Shown here: positions 47,591 through 58,647 of the stretch, piece by piece
Layout: every line of letters starts with the position of its first letter
How positions within the stretch are numbered: position 1 is the stretch's first letter
Assembly (NCBI GenBank): GCA_948567375.1
Contig: OX419755.1
Location: 26,304,517 to 26,368,516 of the forward strand
Direction: 5' to 3'
DNA length: 64,000 bases
Origin: Lunularia cruciata
Taxonomy: Eukaryota; Streptophyta; Marchantiopsida; Lunulariales; Lunulariaceae
Notes under the pieces: model-generated
Told to the model about the DNA's origin: nothing
Database searches by the model: none
The model's input: the letters and a program-made list of their open reading frames with translations, nothing else
Made by a program: the position numbers and the translations under genes

Positions 47591-48840
47591 TAGTGATATG
47601 GAGAGGACATTGATTCAGAGCCGGAGTAGTGACCTTTTTGAGGCTGGTTTGGTGGAGATTTCACATGGAGAGTATGCATCAGCGACAGTGATGCCAGCCA
47701 AGAAGGATATGCATGGCAACTATACAGATAGGCGGATGTGTGGAGATTACCATCCTATCAACCGACAGACCAGGGCTGATCGGTATGCCATGCCTACACC
47801 GGAGGAGATTTTTGATGCAATTGGGCATGCAAAGGTCTTCAATACTTTGGATCTTCGAGCGGGATATCATCAGTTGCCGATCAGGGAGGAAGATAAGTCC
47901 AAGACAACATTTTGGGCTATTGATCCTCAAGGATGTGTTATATCAGTGGAGGTTCTTACCATTTGGGTTGAAGAATGCTCCCGCTGAGTTCCAGAGGGTC
48001 ATGGATAGGATCCTAGCTGGATTGGATTTTGCTCGGTGCTATATTGATGACATTTTGGTTTATAGCACTACTGTGGAGGAGCATGAGAGACAGTTGTTGG
48101 AGGTGTTTGAGAGGTTGAGATCTCATGGACTCAAATTACATCTTGGGAAGTGTAGGTTCTTCCATGAGCAGGTTGAGTATTTGGGTCACACTATCTACCC
48201 CGGAGGACTTGGTGTTCAGCAGACCAAGGTGGAGGCTATTGCACGTATTCCTCGGCCTACGGATGTGAGCAGAGTGCGAGCATTCCTTGGGTTGGCAAAC
48301 TTCTATCACCGCTATGTTAGAGGATTTAGTATCATTGCCAAGGCCTTGACGAAGCTGACCAAGCTTACATAGGAGTGGTGTTGGGGAGATGAGCAGGAGA
48401 GAGCTTTTGTAGAGCTCAAGGAGAGGTTGACATCTGCTCCTATTTTGAGGAGACCAATCAAAGGATGACCATTTCAGGTTCACATTGATTGGAGTATGTT
48501 GGGGCTTGGAGCAGTGCTCACCCAGCATGATGATGAGGAGAAGGAGTTTGTGGTGGCCTATGCTAGTCGCTCCAACAATTCAGCGGAGGCGAAGTATAGT
48601 TCATATGAGGGAGAGTGCTTGGCAGCAGTTTGGGCAGTAGCACATTTCCGATGTTACCTATTTGGTAACCCCTTCACTCTCATCACTGATCATCAGCCGC
48701 TGAAGTGGTTGATGGAGTCCGACAAGCTTTCAGGGAAGCTTGCACGATGGGCTCTGATTTTACAGGAGTATGATTTCACGGTTGTTCACAGACCTGGAGT
48801 GGTGAACCGTGATGCAAATAGGTTGAGTAGAAACCCATGT
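47591..48840 (+). pseudogene. RT and RNase H of family D copy 1
   Basis: RT: RRMCGDYHPINRQT (about 47730-47770), FNTLDLRAGYHQLPI (about 47838-47880), a PFGLKNAPAEFQRV motif (about 47960) and the catalytic CYIDDILVYS (about 48039-48066). RNase H: GLGAVLTQHDDEEKEFVVAY (about 48505-48560) and LITDHQPLKWLM (about 48683). These are standard Ty3/gypsy domains. Broken. Confidence 0.9.
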
Positions 48841-49189
48841 CCCAGCCATCAGGATCAGACCGGAGAGATGGTATGGTGAGACAGATGAGGAGATGGTGCC
48901 AGGTTGGCATGCATTGGCCTTTCTATGTATATTTGCAGAGACTTTGGTGGTATCTCTCTCCGCGCATACAGGAGGAGTTATTGAGGTCACAGATCCAGAG
49001 AGTGAAGATATTGGTACAGTTCAGCGAGACATTCATGATGATGTCTTAGTGATGGACTATCTTTGCATTGGTGTTGTGGGTGGCACAGTTGGGGCCAAGG
49101 AGAGAGACCGTGTTCTTCAGCGATCCAGACGGTTCAGATTGGAGGGTAGACATCTTTTGCGTGTATGGGAGGATGGTAGAGTGCGAGTA

Positions 49190-50310
49190 GTACCACTTCC
49201 ATCACAGAGACCACAGTTGGTCCGTCATGCTCATGAGGAGCTAGGACATTTTGGAGTAAAGCGTACATATAGCTTACTCCAGAGTCATTATTGGTGGCAC
49301 GGTATGCAGACCAAGGTACAGCAATTTGTTGCCAAATGTGTGGTTTGTGACCGAGTTAGAGCATCATTCAATGCTCCTACGCCACAATTACACCCATTAC
49401 CTATCATGGGATTGGGTTACCATTGGAGTTTGGACTTCGCCGGACCTTTCCCGCTGACTGTGAGACATCATCGGTATGTTTTGGTGATGGTGGAGCACTT
49501 CTCCAAGTGGATTGAGTTGGTGGCACTTCCTGACAAGTCTAGTGAAGGGACAGCTTACTCGTTCCTGGATCAAGTTCTTAGTCATTTTGGTGCACCAGCT
49601 GAGGTTTTGATTGATTAGGGTACAGAGTTCTTGGGAGAGTTTCAGGTCTTGTGTGACAAGGCTTTGATTGATCATCTTACTACATCCCGAGATCACCCTG
49701 AGGCAGATGGCTTAGCAGAGAGAGTGGTTCAGACGGTGAAGAGAGGATTGCGAAAGTATAGTTTGCAGAGAGGCCACTTGGGAGATTGGGATCTCTAGTT
49801 ACCTTGGTTGGCCATGGGCTATCGGTTCAGCCGGCAAGCCTCTTAGCATCCTTCTCTCCATACTTTCTACTCTATGGATGAGATCCAGATTTACCTGTAG
49901 CCATTCATCGAGATGCTACTGTAGTTTTGGACTTGGATGACCCCGATGTATGGATGAGCGCATGTTCTCAGCGGGCAGAGATTTTTCGGAGAGTGATGCC
50001 AATGGCTTTTGAGAACTTGGCGATTGCTCAGCATAGAGACTTTACGCTATGCTACCATTCGGGGAGGAGGTTATAGACCCTCGATCCGTCGATTTCATCC
50101 AGGTGACTATGTATATCTACAGCAGACAGCACCGACAACACTTGATGTTTCTACAGGCCGCACTATCTTGAGAGTGCGCGAGGTTTTGCCATCTGGAGTC
50201 CTTGTGTTAGAAGGACGTGATGGTGTTGTTTGGAAGGATCATGTGCGCAATTGTGCGCCATGCCACCTTCCAAACATTGATGGTACTATGGACCCAAGCT
50301 TGGCACTTGT
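49190..50310 (+). pseudogene. Integrase of family D copy 1
   Basis: HHCC zinc-binding region: HAHEELGHFGVKRT (about 49225-49266) and KCVVCDR (about 49336). DDE core: SLDFAGPFPL (about 49429) and VMVEHFSKWIELVALP (about 49486), with later D- and E-side motifs near 49610 and 49715. The C-terminal tail has TILRVREVLPSGVLVLEGRD (about 50164-50220) and NCAPCHLPNIDGT, which leads into the PHD finger. The DDE integrase fits the 4-5 bp target duplications. Broken. Confidence 0.85.
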
Positions 50311-50326
50311 ACGTGCAGGCTTGAGG

Positions 50327-50461
50327 TGTATGTTATGTGGCTCTTCTGGTGGAGCTGCTACTATGTTAGTGTGTGATAGCTGTTCGAGAGGATGGCATAT
50401 GGCATGTATGACTCCTCCCCTCACGGGGGTTCCTCAAGGATAGTGGTTATGTCCTAGATGT
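50327..50461 (+). pseudogene. PHD finger at the C-terminus of the family D polyprotein
   Basis: The C4HC3 pattern is clear: CMLC, then VCDSC, then GWHMAC, then a WLCPRC-type end, with the usual spacing and the typical MLVCDSC...WH core. PHD fingers bind histone H3 tails, often depending on methylation of Lys4. It sits where chromoviruses carry a chromodomain, so a role in choosing insertion sites is a reasonable inference. Part of a decayed element. Confidence 0.9.
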
Positions 50462-50623
50462 ACTTGACCTATAGCTAGTTCATTCTTTATATGGTATAGA
50501 TTGCAGACAGGCGACTAACGATGGGGCTCCATAGCACCCGGCCTCCTGATCTTTGCCCATTAGAGGGTATACCATATACTTAGAGTAGATGGCTATCTGG
50601 AGTTAGAGGGACCTAACCGCCAG

Positions 50624-50635
50624 CTAGGGGGGCGA
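50624..50635 (+). other. Polypurine tract of family D copy 1
   Basis: The G-run TAGGGGGGCGA stands after the coding region and directly before block B1, not before block A. Confidence 0.65.
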
Positions 50636-50743
50636 TTGTGGCACTTTAGAGTCTATGTATGACTTATGTGTGAGTTGTGCTTTTATAGTGTATGATGTTG
50701 ACAACGATGTATGTTGTGTAGAGATGTATATACACACGACAGC
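50635..50743 (+). repeat. Block B1 of the family D right terminus
   Basis: From ATTGTGGCACTTTAGAG to CACACGACAGC, about 107 bp. It is the same sequence as block B2 at 51185-51291 with few differences. The join to block A forms the perfect palindrome GACAGCTGTC (50738-50747). Confidence 0.9.
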
Positions 50744-51184
50744 TGTCACGCCATTTGTAGTTCCGCATCTAGATGCTCGGACACTGAAGTTCCAGTGATG
50801 GTAGTTAGAGTTATTCTAGCAGTTTCCCAGGGACTACTTTCCGACGGTTGGATTTTGTGTTCGGGGTACTGACTTCACGGTGAGGCCCACCGTCACTTTG
50901 CACCGTTTGCACCGTCGAGTGTGCCGTCAGCGTGACCGTTAGGGTTTTAGGGCTAGCTCAAGTCCAGGGGGTATAGTTTCGAAGTGAGCTCCAGAGAGCT
51001 CACTTCTCTGATGTTGAGCCTTCGAGTTCCTGGCTATGGTGGACAGTGGCCGGCGAGCGTCACTTGGATTCTCTATGCTTGAGTGGGTGTGGCTTGACTG
51101 TAACCAGTTGTTGGCAGTTTATAGAGTGACAGATCAAGTATTGATCTGAGTTGAGTTGAGGTGAAAGTGTTAAGCAATCTGATT
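50744..51184 (+). repeat. Right block A of family D copy 1
   Basis: It matches the left block A (33598-34046) from TGTCACGCC to CAATCTGATT, with a few percent differences by eye. Confidence 0.9.
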
Positions 51185-51291
51185 ATTGTGGCACTTTAGA
51201 GTCTATGTATGACTTATGTGTGAGTTGTGCTTTTATAGTGTATGATGTTGACAACAATGTATGTTGTGTAGAGATGTATATACGCACGACA
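51185..51291 (+). repeat. Block B2, right end of family D copy 1
   Basis: A second copy of block B. It ends CGCACGACA at the target duplication. The solo repeat at 25781-26294 also ends with a shortened block B, so this is a genuine end of the element. Confidence 0.9.
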
Positions 51292-53245
51292 TAGTGGAAA
51301 ATGATTTAAGGAAGAAGCTATTTAGATTACTAAGATAATGGAAATTAAGAAATATGCAAATTATGGATAATCATTAATACAAAACATATCGAAACATTAA
51401 GATGTAGCAAAAGCTTTAGATGCTTCCATATACTTTCCTAAAAGCTTAAAGAAGTGATATATTGAGATTCAAAAAACAATTGCAAAATACATCCAATTTT
51501 ATATTTTTTGTTTTTGATATGGAAGTTGTAGCTTAAATGCTACTAACCATCAACTCAATAAATGAGAGATGTTCTTGAAACGATGGTTCTTAATCTCTAG
51601 TGACTCTAAGGAGGACTAAATAGTGAATCATTCCTAATTGATGCTTGAAGATTTTATAAAGCTAGACTGTTGAAATTTTAGATGAAAAATTTACTACCAA
51701 AAGCACTAATTTAATTTGCAAACTTTAAAAGTTTGAGCCATATTTATTTTTAAGGCTTGTAATAATATTTAACATTCATTCCTTTTTGATCTCAACATCG
51801 TGTCTTATCTCCTTCCATCACAAATGGACATTAGAATTCTATATTTTTTTGTACACATAATGTCACTTATTGAGAGATATAATATAAATGATTTATTTCT
51901 CTTATGATTTATAGATTGTATTCTATCTTTTTGTAAGATAAATATTCATTGGTAAACTTGAATAATTTTATACACCTAATATGATATTTATTTATAATAC
52001 GCAAATTTGTGATACGATATTTATAATATGATATGCCAATTTATATTTATTTTAATACATATATTTATTTTATTTTATAAATTTAAAATTTATTCTCTTG
52101 TAGGATTAATTATTATTAATAAATTGTAGTTTTTTTACAGATGAAGTCACTTTCAATTTAAACATATTATGAAAAAATTCACTATGTTGCAATTTTCATC
52201 TATTTTTGCTAATAAATTATTTTTTACTTAATAATATGCCACATTTAGATAATATGACCAGAAATGACACTAAATAATATACCACATATAGATAGAAAGA
52301 AAAATAATTCAAAATGGCTAAAATTGTTTACCATTGGAATTTACTTAACAAATAGCTAAAATGAATAGCTCATAGTTCATTATAGTCCATAGACAATAAG
52401 ATGTTTGGATTCTTACGGTAAGCGGTGTAAAAAGTGAATAGAAATTGGAGATCAAAAGTGACATACAAACTATTTTTAGAATATTGAATGGTGCACCAGA
52501 AATTCAGCAATAGCTATCAAAATGCCAAATTTGGCATCTACTTATCCAACAAAAAAAATAAAAATATGCAAAAGAAATGAAAGTTTTGTACCTGTTTGGA
52601 CGGTCTGCTGTTAGGATGTGTATTATTTATAAATCATCTTGGATATCTCATATCAACTTTAATATCATATCTTCCAATAGAGCAATCAAAAGGACTTATA
52701 TACATTAGCTTAGAAGAGCATCGTACAAACCGTCAGATTGCAACATGAAACACATGTGAAAGTTCAAACATTGTTATTTAAGTAACCTGATTCACTCTTC
52801 CGTTGCAACCGGATGTCAAGTGTCTTTCAGGAGAGTGTGGAGACAGTAGAGGAGAGAGATAGGAGAGTGTGGAGACAGTAGAGGAGAGAGATGTGAGAGG
52901 AAAGATCTGTACTTTTTGAGTGCTCTTTTGCATATAGCACTCGAGTGAATGGTCTATTCTGTTTGTTTTTCAATTTTGGTTCCATTGGTACCTAGATTGA
53001 AAACTATGGAGAATTGAGTAGAAAGTTGTAAAGATTTTAAGTTTTTTTAGATTTTAGAATGATCATTACACATTGAGAGTGAAAGGTTTGGAAATTTCAT
53101 TTCTCATCCCTTGGTTTTCATGATTAAGTTCCATAAGAATTTAATTTAAAAATTTGGAAGATGGAAATTGAAAGTGATGAGAGTTTAGAGAGGTTGTATT
53201 TTCTTATGTGAATTGGGATGTGAGTGGTTGTGGTTTTGCATGTAT
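51292..53245. other. AT-rich stretch with no supported gene
   Basis: It continues the sequence left of 33598. No coding similarity was found on either strand. It contains long A/T runs and the small tandem duplication listed below. Confidence 0.6.
52829..52892. repeat. 32 bp unit in two tandem copies
   Basis: The unit AGGAGAGTGTGGAGACAGTA plus 12 more bases occurs twice in a row, without visible change. Confidence 0.9.
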
Positions 53246-55496
53246 GGGAAGATATGGAGAGGAGCATCATGTGTTACTATTGTTATTCTTGTGCTAGCCA
53301 TGGCTATACCTCCCCATGTGGGGCTGCTTAGAGTGGCTTGAGATACACCTTGCCTGATGTGTCACCATCGTTTTACCTCATAAGGGGTAAAGACACACGT
53401 GGGAAGGATGCACAAGGACTATGATTGGACCACTTGGGATATCCACGTGAGGTGAGCAACCACATTGATAGTAGTGACACTCGGGATTATGCATGCTTCT
53501 CCTATTTTGTTGTTGACCGTTCTAGGGATATCGATTGAGTCGTGGGAGTGGTTGGCTTCTCAAGCGGGTTGCATTTTAGGATTATTTGAGACTAGTCTTC
53601 CATGTCCACGTCTATTCCATAGGCTACCCTGCACACTCCATGATGAGGCTAGACAAGATTTTGCCTACCACTTGATTGTTTGGTACATGATCACTTGGAT
53701 GAGTTAGCATGGTTCCTATTCCTCTTACTGCCTTGATGGTGTCTTTGTTATACTAGAGGGAGACGTGTGGGGCATAAAGAGGTGGCTGTTAGATTTCATC
53801 AATTTCAAGGAGGATTAGGCAGCAAGAGGAGTCTGTAAGGGCTACATGTTTTAGGAGATAGGTTTCATCATAGGATGCAACACAATCCACTCGATTACAA
53901 TGGTGTAGGACATTGGGTTAGGCGGGAGAGTTTAGTAGAGTAGTATGTTAAGGCTACAACCTTTATCTATGGTGAGTCCTATTGATGAGACTATCTCTTT
54001 TCTATGCTCACTACATCCTATAGCAGTAGAGGGACTACCACTAGAGGTCTTAGATTATCAGCATGAGAAGCCTTTATGTCTTGATAGGTTGCTTTTTGCG
54101 CAAGCATTGTGCATTGCCCCTCACCTTTCGTCATAAGGTCAAGGATGGTATATGAGCACCTTAAAGATTGCTTTCAGGCAGATGATCCTTCTAGTGGTTT
54201 TATCAAGTTGCTTTAAGTGGTTACGATAGTAGCAAGAGGAGACATTCTTATGTTTGTTAGTCGGGAGTTAGGTGCTAGTCTACTTCTCGTGATGGAGAAG
54301 GACACGAGGAGCATTAGACCATTTGCTATTGGAGAGATCTTTTTGTGTTTGGTCAATTGTACCATTGTCCTTCAGCATTGTTCTCACTTTTGACAGCACC
54401 TTAGTCCATATTAGTTGGGAGTAGCTACACCTGGAGGATGTGAGGCTATATCTCTAGGCATTACGACACTCTTAGATATCCATTTGGAGTGGATTGTCCT
54501 ACATGTGGATAATGAGAATGCTTTTAATAGCGTCTCATGGGCATCTATCTTTAGAGAGCTTAGGGAGGCTGGTGGATCCTTGGCAAATCTTATTCCTTTT
54601 GTGTGGTCTTTTTATGGCTCTCCTACTTCCCTTTACTACCAACACAATGTTCACAAGAGAGAGTCACCGTCTTGGAGTCAATTGTGGGTACACATCAAGG
54701 AGATCCTTTAAGAGGACCCTTATTTGCCATGGCTCACTTTAGAGCTCTCTATCTACTAATTTGGCCATGCTAGGTTGTGTATTCCACTCCTTGGCAGATG
54801 ATACACACATCATGGGCCTTGTAGATCAGATTAGGTAGGCCTTTGACCACTTGACTATCAAGCTACATCTAGTATGCTTGAGAGTCATGGTGTCAAAGTG
54901 TAGGGCATGGTCCCCTTTAGGTATTCCTCCCCACCTTGAGCTTCCAAAGGGGTGTATCACATCTATATATAGACAACATGTTCTTGGAGTGCCAGTAGTA
55001 TCCAAGGATCCTCGGATACTGCTGGCACTCCGAGGATACTTTTCTCTCCAGATATTATTGTGGCAGATGAGAGATAGCCTATCCCCACGGGCACAAGAGG
55101 ACTTTCCATCTTTTCCAGTCTTCCTTGATGGAGCAACGTGTAAGCATACACTACATTCTCTCTTAGTTGACTCGTCCATTCCTCAGGTTACTAGAGCACG
55201 TCTTTGCTCTTGCTCCGGCAAGGGTGCATGCTCTTGGATCCTAGCTAGACCATGCATTAGGGCATTTTGATTTGCACCAACTACTTTCTCTATAACAATG
55301 AGGTTTTCACCACGGTTTGGTCCACCCATCTACATCTTCATTACTCACTTTGAGTGTGGTTCTACACTAGATGCAGCCAGCAGTCCATATGACACGGTGT
55401 CCTTTTCAAGGACAAAGGATAGCTACCCATGATGCTATTAGAGACATAGTGTTTTCTATGGCACAAGAGAGTGGATACTTGGCTTGAAAGGAGCGT

Positions 55497-56015
55497 TTGT
55501 ATGCCTTGCAGGCAACACATGTCAGGGCAGACTTATACTTGGTCCGAGATGATGAGGTGATAGTAGCGGATGTTGTGGTTATAGACCCTACACAAGATAC
55601 AATTTTGGGGGGAGTGATTACCCATCCCCCTGGATGGGCGGCAAGCACAGCAACAGATCCTAAGGTTTCCAAGTATAGAGGCATGCAGCAAGGTCACCTC
55701 TTTGTTCCTCTAGCCTTGGAGTTGTATGGAGCTATGGACACGGCATTAGACACATTTGTCAGGGAGTGCACGAGAGCTTATCATGTTAGGCACCAACGGG
55801 TACCACTCTCACTCTCATACTTTGTAGCATATTTTAGACAGCGTGTGTCCATTGCTCTACAGAGTGCAGTGGCTAGTGCAATCCGTAGGAGAGCAATTAC
55901 ACTAAGTGATGCTTCTTTGGATGCTCCAGTTGTTTGTAGACCACACGACTTGCATAGCTCGGATATCTTAGGTGCAGTGGGGCAGATTTCTCATGTAGAC
56001 TCTATTGGGGCTTAG
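55497..56015 (+). pseudogene. C-terminal nuclease-like domain of the LINE
   Basis: A 172-residue open stretch, the best kept part of the LINE. It shows the spacing R-x-D (VRADLYLV), then a D-V-x-V-x-x-P strand (VADVVVIDPT), then K-x-x-x-M (SKYRGMQ), FVPLALELYGA and a helical tail, which resembles the PD-(D/E)XK fold used by restriction-like endonucleases of early LINEs. The assignment rests on pattern only; no search was possible. It ends about 80 bp before the conserved 3' tail. Confidence 0.5.
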
Positions 56016-56088
56016 CCACACTTTACCTTTTTCATCTCTCCCTTGGGCTTGATGGGTCTTCCCATCCTTCATTTTTTCTACGCGGTCG
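55996..56088 (+). repeat. 3' tail of the LINE, copy a
   Basis: From TAGACTCTATTGGGGCTTAG to CTACGCGGTCG. The same sequence appears at 56841-56937. It has no poly-A tail. Confidence 0.75.
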
Positions 56089-56110
56089 TTCTTTCTTTGT
56101 TATTTAAGTA

Positions 56111-58647
56111 AATGAAATTTCAAGTGAATGGCATGGCATTCTTCAAATACGATATTTGATGACTTGCAGCAACTATGCAAAATTTTCTCACCTACTTATC
56201 ATATTAATACCACTGGATATTTTTGATTGCAGTATTGTAGAGCTAAGTTTGTTACTGGATATCTCTTCTTGTTTAAAATGCTGCAGGGCTGAATTTGTCT
56301 TAAAAGCAGTTCAACAATAGTTGCAATTCCGCTGTTGGCCGTCAGTTCATGCGGTGCTATAAAAATCCCCTAAACCCCAAGTGTGTCTAGAAGTTTTAAC
56401 AAAGTTGTACCGTTTTATGTGAAAGATGTAATCTCATGAAAGAAAAAGAATTTCAGCAGAAGTATTCTCCGCATTCTTGTTTCTTTGTTGAGGTAAACAT
56501 GACTTTCCCTCAACAACTTTCCCTGAAATTGTATTATCCCAAACTGTTCGAGTTTCTTCAGCAGTGAGACGCCAAAGTCTGGTTGTTAGTTGTCTTGATT
56601 AGGATTAGCTGTAGTGGTCTCATTCCTTAGTTGTATGTAACCAGTGGGCATTCTCTTAGAGCCCTCTTCGTGTCTCTCAGTTCAAGTTCATGGTCAATTT
56701 GGCTTATCTTGGCAATTTGGCAACTCTGCAAAACATCTCATATGTGCACTGTTTCCCTTAAGTACGCCTTCGTTATAACCGCAATGAGACTAGATGCTAT
56801 CGTAGATTGGAGAATACACACCCACGTAGACACTCTCATATAGACTCTATTGGGGCTTAGCCCCATTTTACCTTTTCGTCTCTCCCTTGTACGGGCTTGA
56901 TGGGGTCTTCCCATCCTTCGTTTTCTCTACGCGGTCGCCCGTTTATTATACTTAGACAGAACCGAAGCAAGTTGAATTCATGCAGGTATTGATATAGCTA
57001 GTAACCCATGGACTAATAGCGGAGATGCGGTGCTTCAATGTCGAGAACATTTCTGGAGTTGCATGTGGATACTGATGGAAATATTATCCTAAAATTTTTT
57101 GGGGTGTGCTTTTCCTTGCAATCCACTGTATTTACTCAATCACGCAAAATACACATGTAGAACCAGAGAACGTTGAACAAACATTCTTGTGTAGTGTATA
57201 TAGCAGATAGGACGTTCCAGCGAACCTCTCAACTCCACTGCAATGTGTTGCAAGAGTGATTGGTTTCGTGCTACGTTGCATGTTGGATGTAAAGGTTGGT
57301 GCGTATGAGAAGCATGCATATCATACTGTTTCCAGACAATTCGACCTCATCTGGTCGGTGGACGATTGATGGACACCGGCACATTGTCTGTCCGTCTGAT
57401 TGTTTAATAGATACATCTGATGCGTGTCAGTTTATAATATCGTTCGATTCAAATCTACCAAAGCTCTACATGAATAAGGCTCTATATTGGAAAGCGTCAA
57501 CAGGGAATCGGAATCAGTGACAGTTCCGATTTGTGCTTGTGTTACTGAATGAGGAGATTCAGCTCGTCAAGAGGATGACGGTTGTGAAGCTAAGAGGGGA
57601 CAGGTCATGCTGCGCCTTCAGGGATGTATTTTGGTTCTTTTCGAATCATAGAGCAGGAGCTTGTCCCCATACCAGAATTAGAGTCTACCTTTACAGAATG
57701 TGTCCGGCTAAATTACATACTTGACGGCCGAGTAAATAAGGTGGGCGATGGAACATCCGAACTGGTATTCGAATGTCTCGTACTGTTCGGCTGATTTACT
57801 CCGAAAAGTGCACGAGAAAAGAATAAATTGTTCTCACAGTGGGTGGAAGGACCCCACCAATTGTGAAAATTTAAATTTCATGGACCCACACGTAAGGCTT
57901 TTGGACCCGATCGCTTTGCATGCCATACTTGTAGCTGAAGTCCCCGCCGTCGTTAGCGGCGATATGTGGGTGAGTGACGCCGTCATGTCCCTCACGACGG
58001 AAGGGAACCTTAGCTCAAACAAACTTAACGAACTACTGGCGGGGTAACGAAAAACGAGGAAAGATTGGCAAATATGAATATATTGGGCTGTGGCAATAGC
58101 TACAGTCGAGTGAATTGATCGAGTGATAGTTTTGCTTAACGAAGCAATGGGGCCGGGGGCATAGTTGAAGGAGGTGATTGAGGAGTGGGAGGAACGTGCA
58201 GGGAAGCGGGTCCAAAAGCAGAAGGGAGAAGCAGACAAACCCAAGGTAGTTGTAGCATTCGGCGGAGGAGAGCACAAATAAGATCTCCGTCTGCGATCGA
58301 GGATTACGCTGAAAGTGAAGAAGCACCCTTCTGCCTTAATCCTGTGTCCCTTGCGACGCAGAAGACTGGTAGGCAATTAGGGTCGCTTCAAAGCCCAGTG
58401 TCCAGCTCTCGTTGTAGGCAGGCACAAAGCGGAGCAGTTCAGCTCATTGGAGCAGCAACGTACCTAGCAGCAGCAGCAACTCCCGCCGAGGGAGAAAAGG
58501 TCCAATTCAAGTCAATTCACACAGTCAATTAGGTTCGTACATATGAGGTTTGTGGACGCACACAACTACTTGGCACGCGTTCAGATTTGAATTCATAGGA
58601 GGTATAGCACAACTAGGTGGAACGTGGTAGCCTATAGCCGTCAGCAG
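56111..58647. other. Region upstream of the COBRA-like gene
   Basis: Apart from the LINE tail at 56841 I see no recognisable gene. Small open frames on both strands (57748-58047 +, 57834-58376 -, 58185-58532 +) overlap each other and resemble nothing I know. The last 500 bp become richer in G+C and probably hold the promoter and 5' UTR, but no TATA box or start site can be fixed by eye. Confidence 0.5.
56841..56937 (+). repeat. 3' tail of the LINE, copy b (5'-truncated copy or related SINE)
   Basis: About 97 bp closely matching copy a. It starts abruptly without coding sequence, as in a short 5'-truncated LINE insertion or a SINE that borrows the LINE tail. Confidence 0.7.

Larger units (their letters stand above)
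33598..51291 (+). mobile_element. Family D copy 1: Ty3/gypsy element with DNMT3-like methyltransferase and PHD finger
   Basis: It starts TGTCACGCC and ends CGCACGACA. ATAGT stands at 33593-33597 and at 51291-51295 (5 bp, or TAGT if the last A belongs to the element). Order: terminal block A, long leader, gag with zinc knuckles, aspartic protease, methyltransferase, RT, RNase H, DDE integrase, PHD finger, polypurine tract, then B-A-B terminal blocks. Without the 7.8 kb guest at 39142-46943 it is about 9.9 kb. The two A blocks differ by a few percent by eye, so it is middle-aged. Besides the nested insertion, about ten breaks. Confidence 0.9.
53250..56110 (+). mobile_element. Decayed LINE with N-terminal C2H2 finger, RT and C-terminal nuclease-like domain
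   Basis: Parts in order are a C2H2-type finger (CLMC...HVGRMH, 53351-53413), an RT start with RPFAIGEIFLCLV (about 54320-54360), GVATPGGCEA and DNENAFNSVS (about 54418-54540), a HQGDPLRG motif (about 54693-54716), catalytic LADDTH (about 54791) and a C-terminal domain from about 55490. Stop codons and frame changes interrupt it many times (at least ten). The layout of zinc finger, RT and restriction-like nuclease is that of site-preferring LINEs such as the R2/CRE/NeSL types. No LTRs. The 5' boundary is not defined. Confidence 0.75.

Noticed and set aside
50327-50461. PHD finger as an exon of a neighbouring host gene
   Set aside because: It lies directly behind the integrase tail in the same open stretch and before the polypurine tract of the element.
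33598-51291. Family D as a DIRS/PAT-type tyrosine-recombinase element because of its repeat order
   Set aside because: It has a DDE integrase with an HHCC region and 4-5 bp target duplications; no tyrosine recombinase was seen.
52829-52892. Tandem 32 bp unit as a CRISPR-like or satellite array
   Set aside because: There are only two adjacent copies with no spacers; it is a simple local duplication.
57748-58532. Small overlapping open frames on both strands upstream of the COBRA-like gene
   Set aside because: They overlap in opposite directions, have no recognisable domain and lie in the likely promoter or 5' UTR of the gene.
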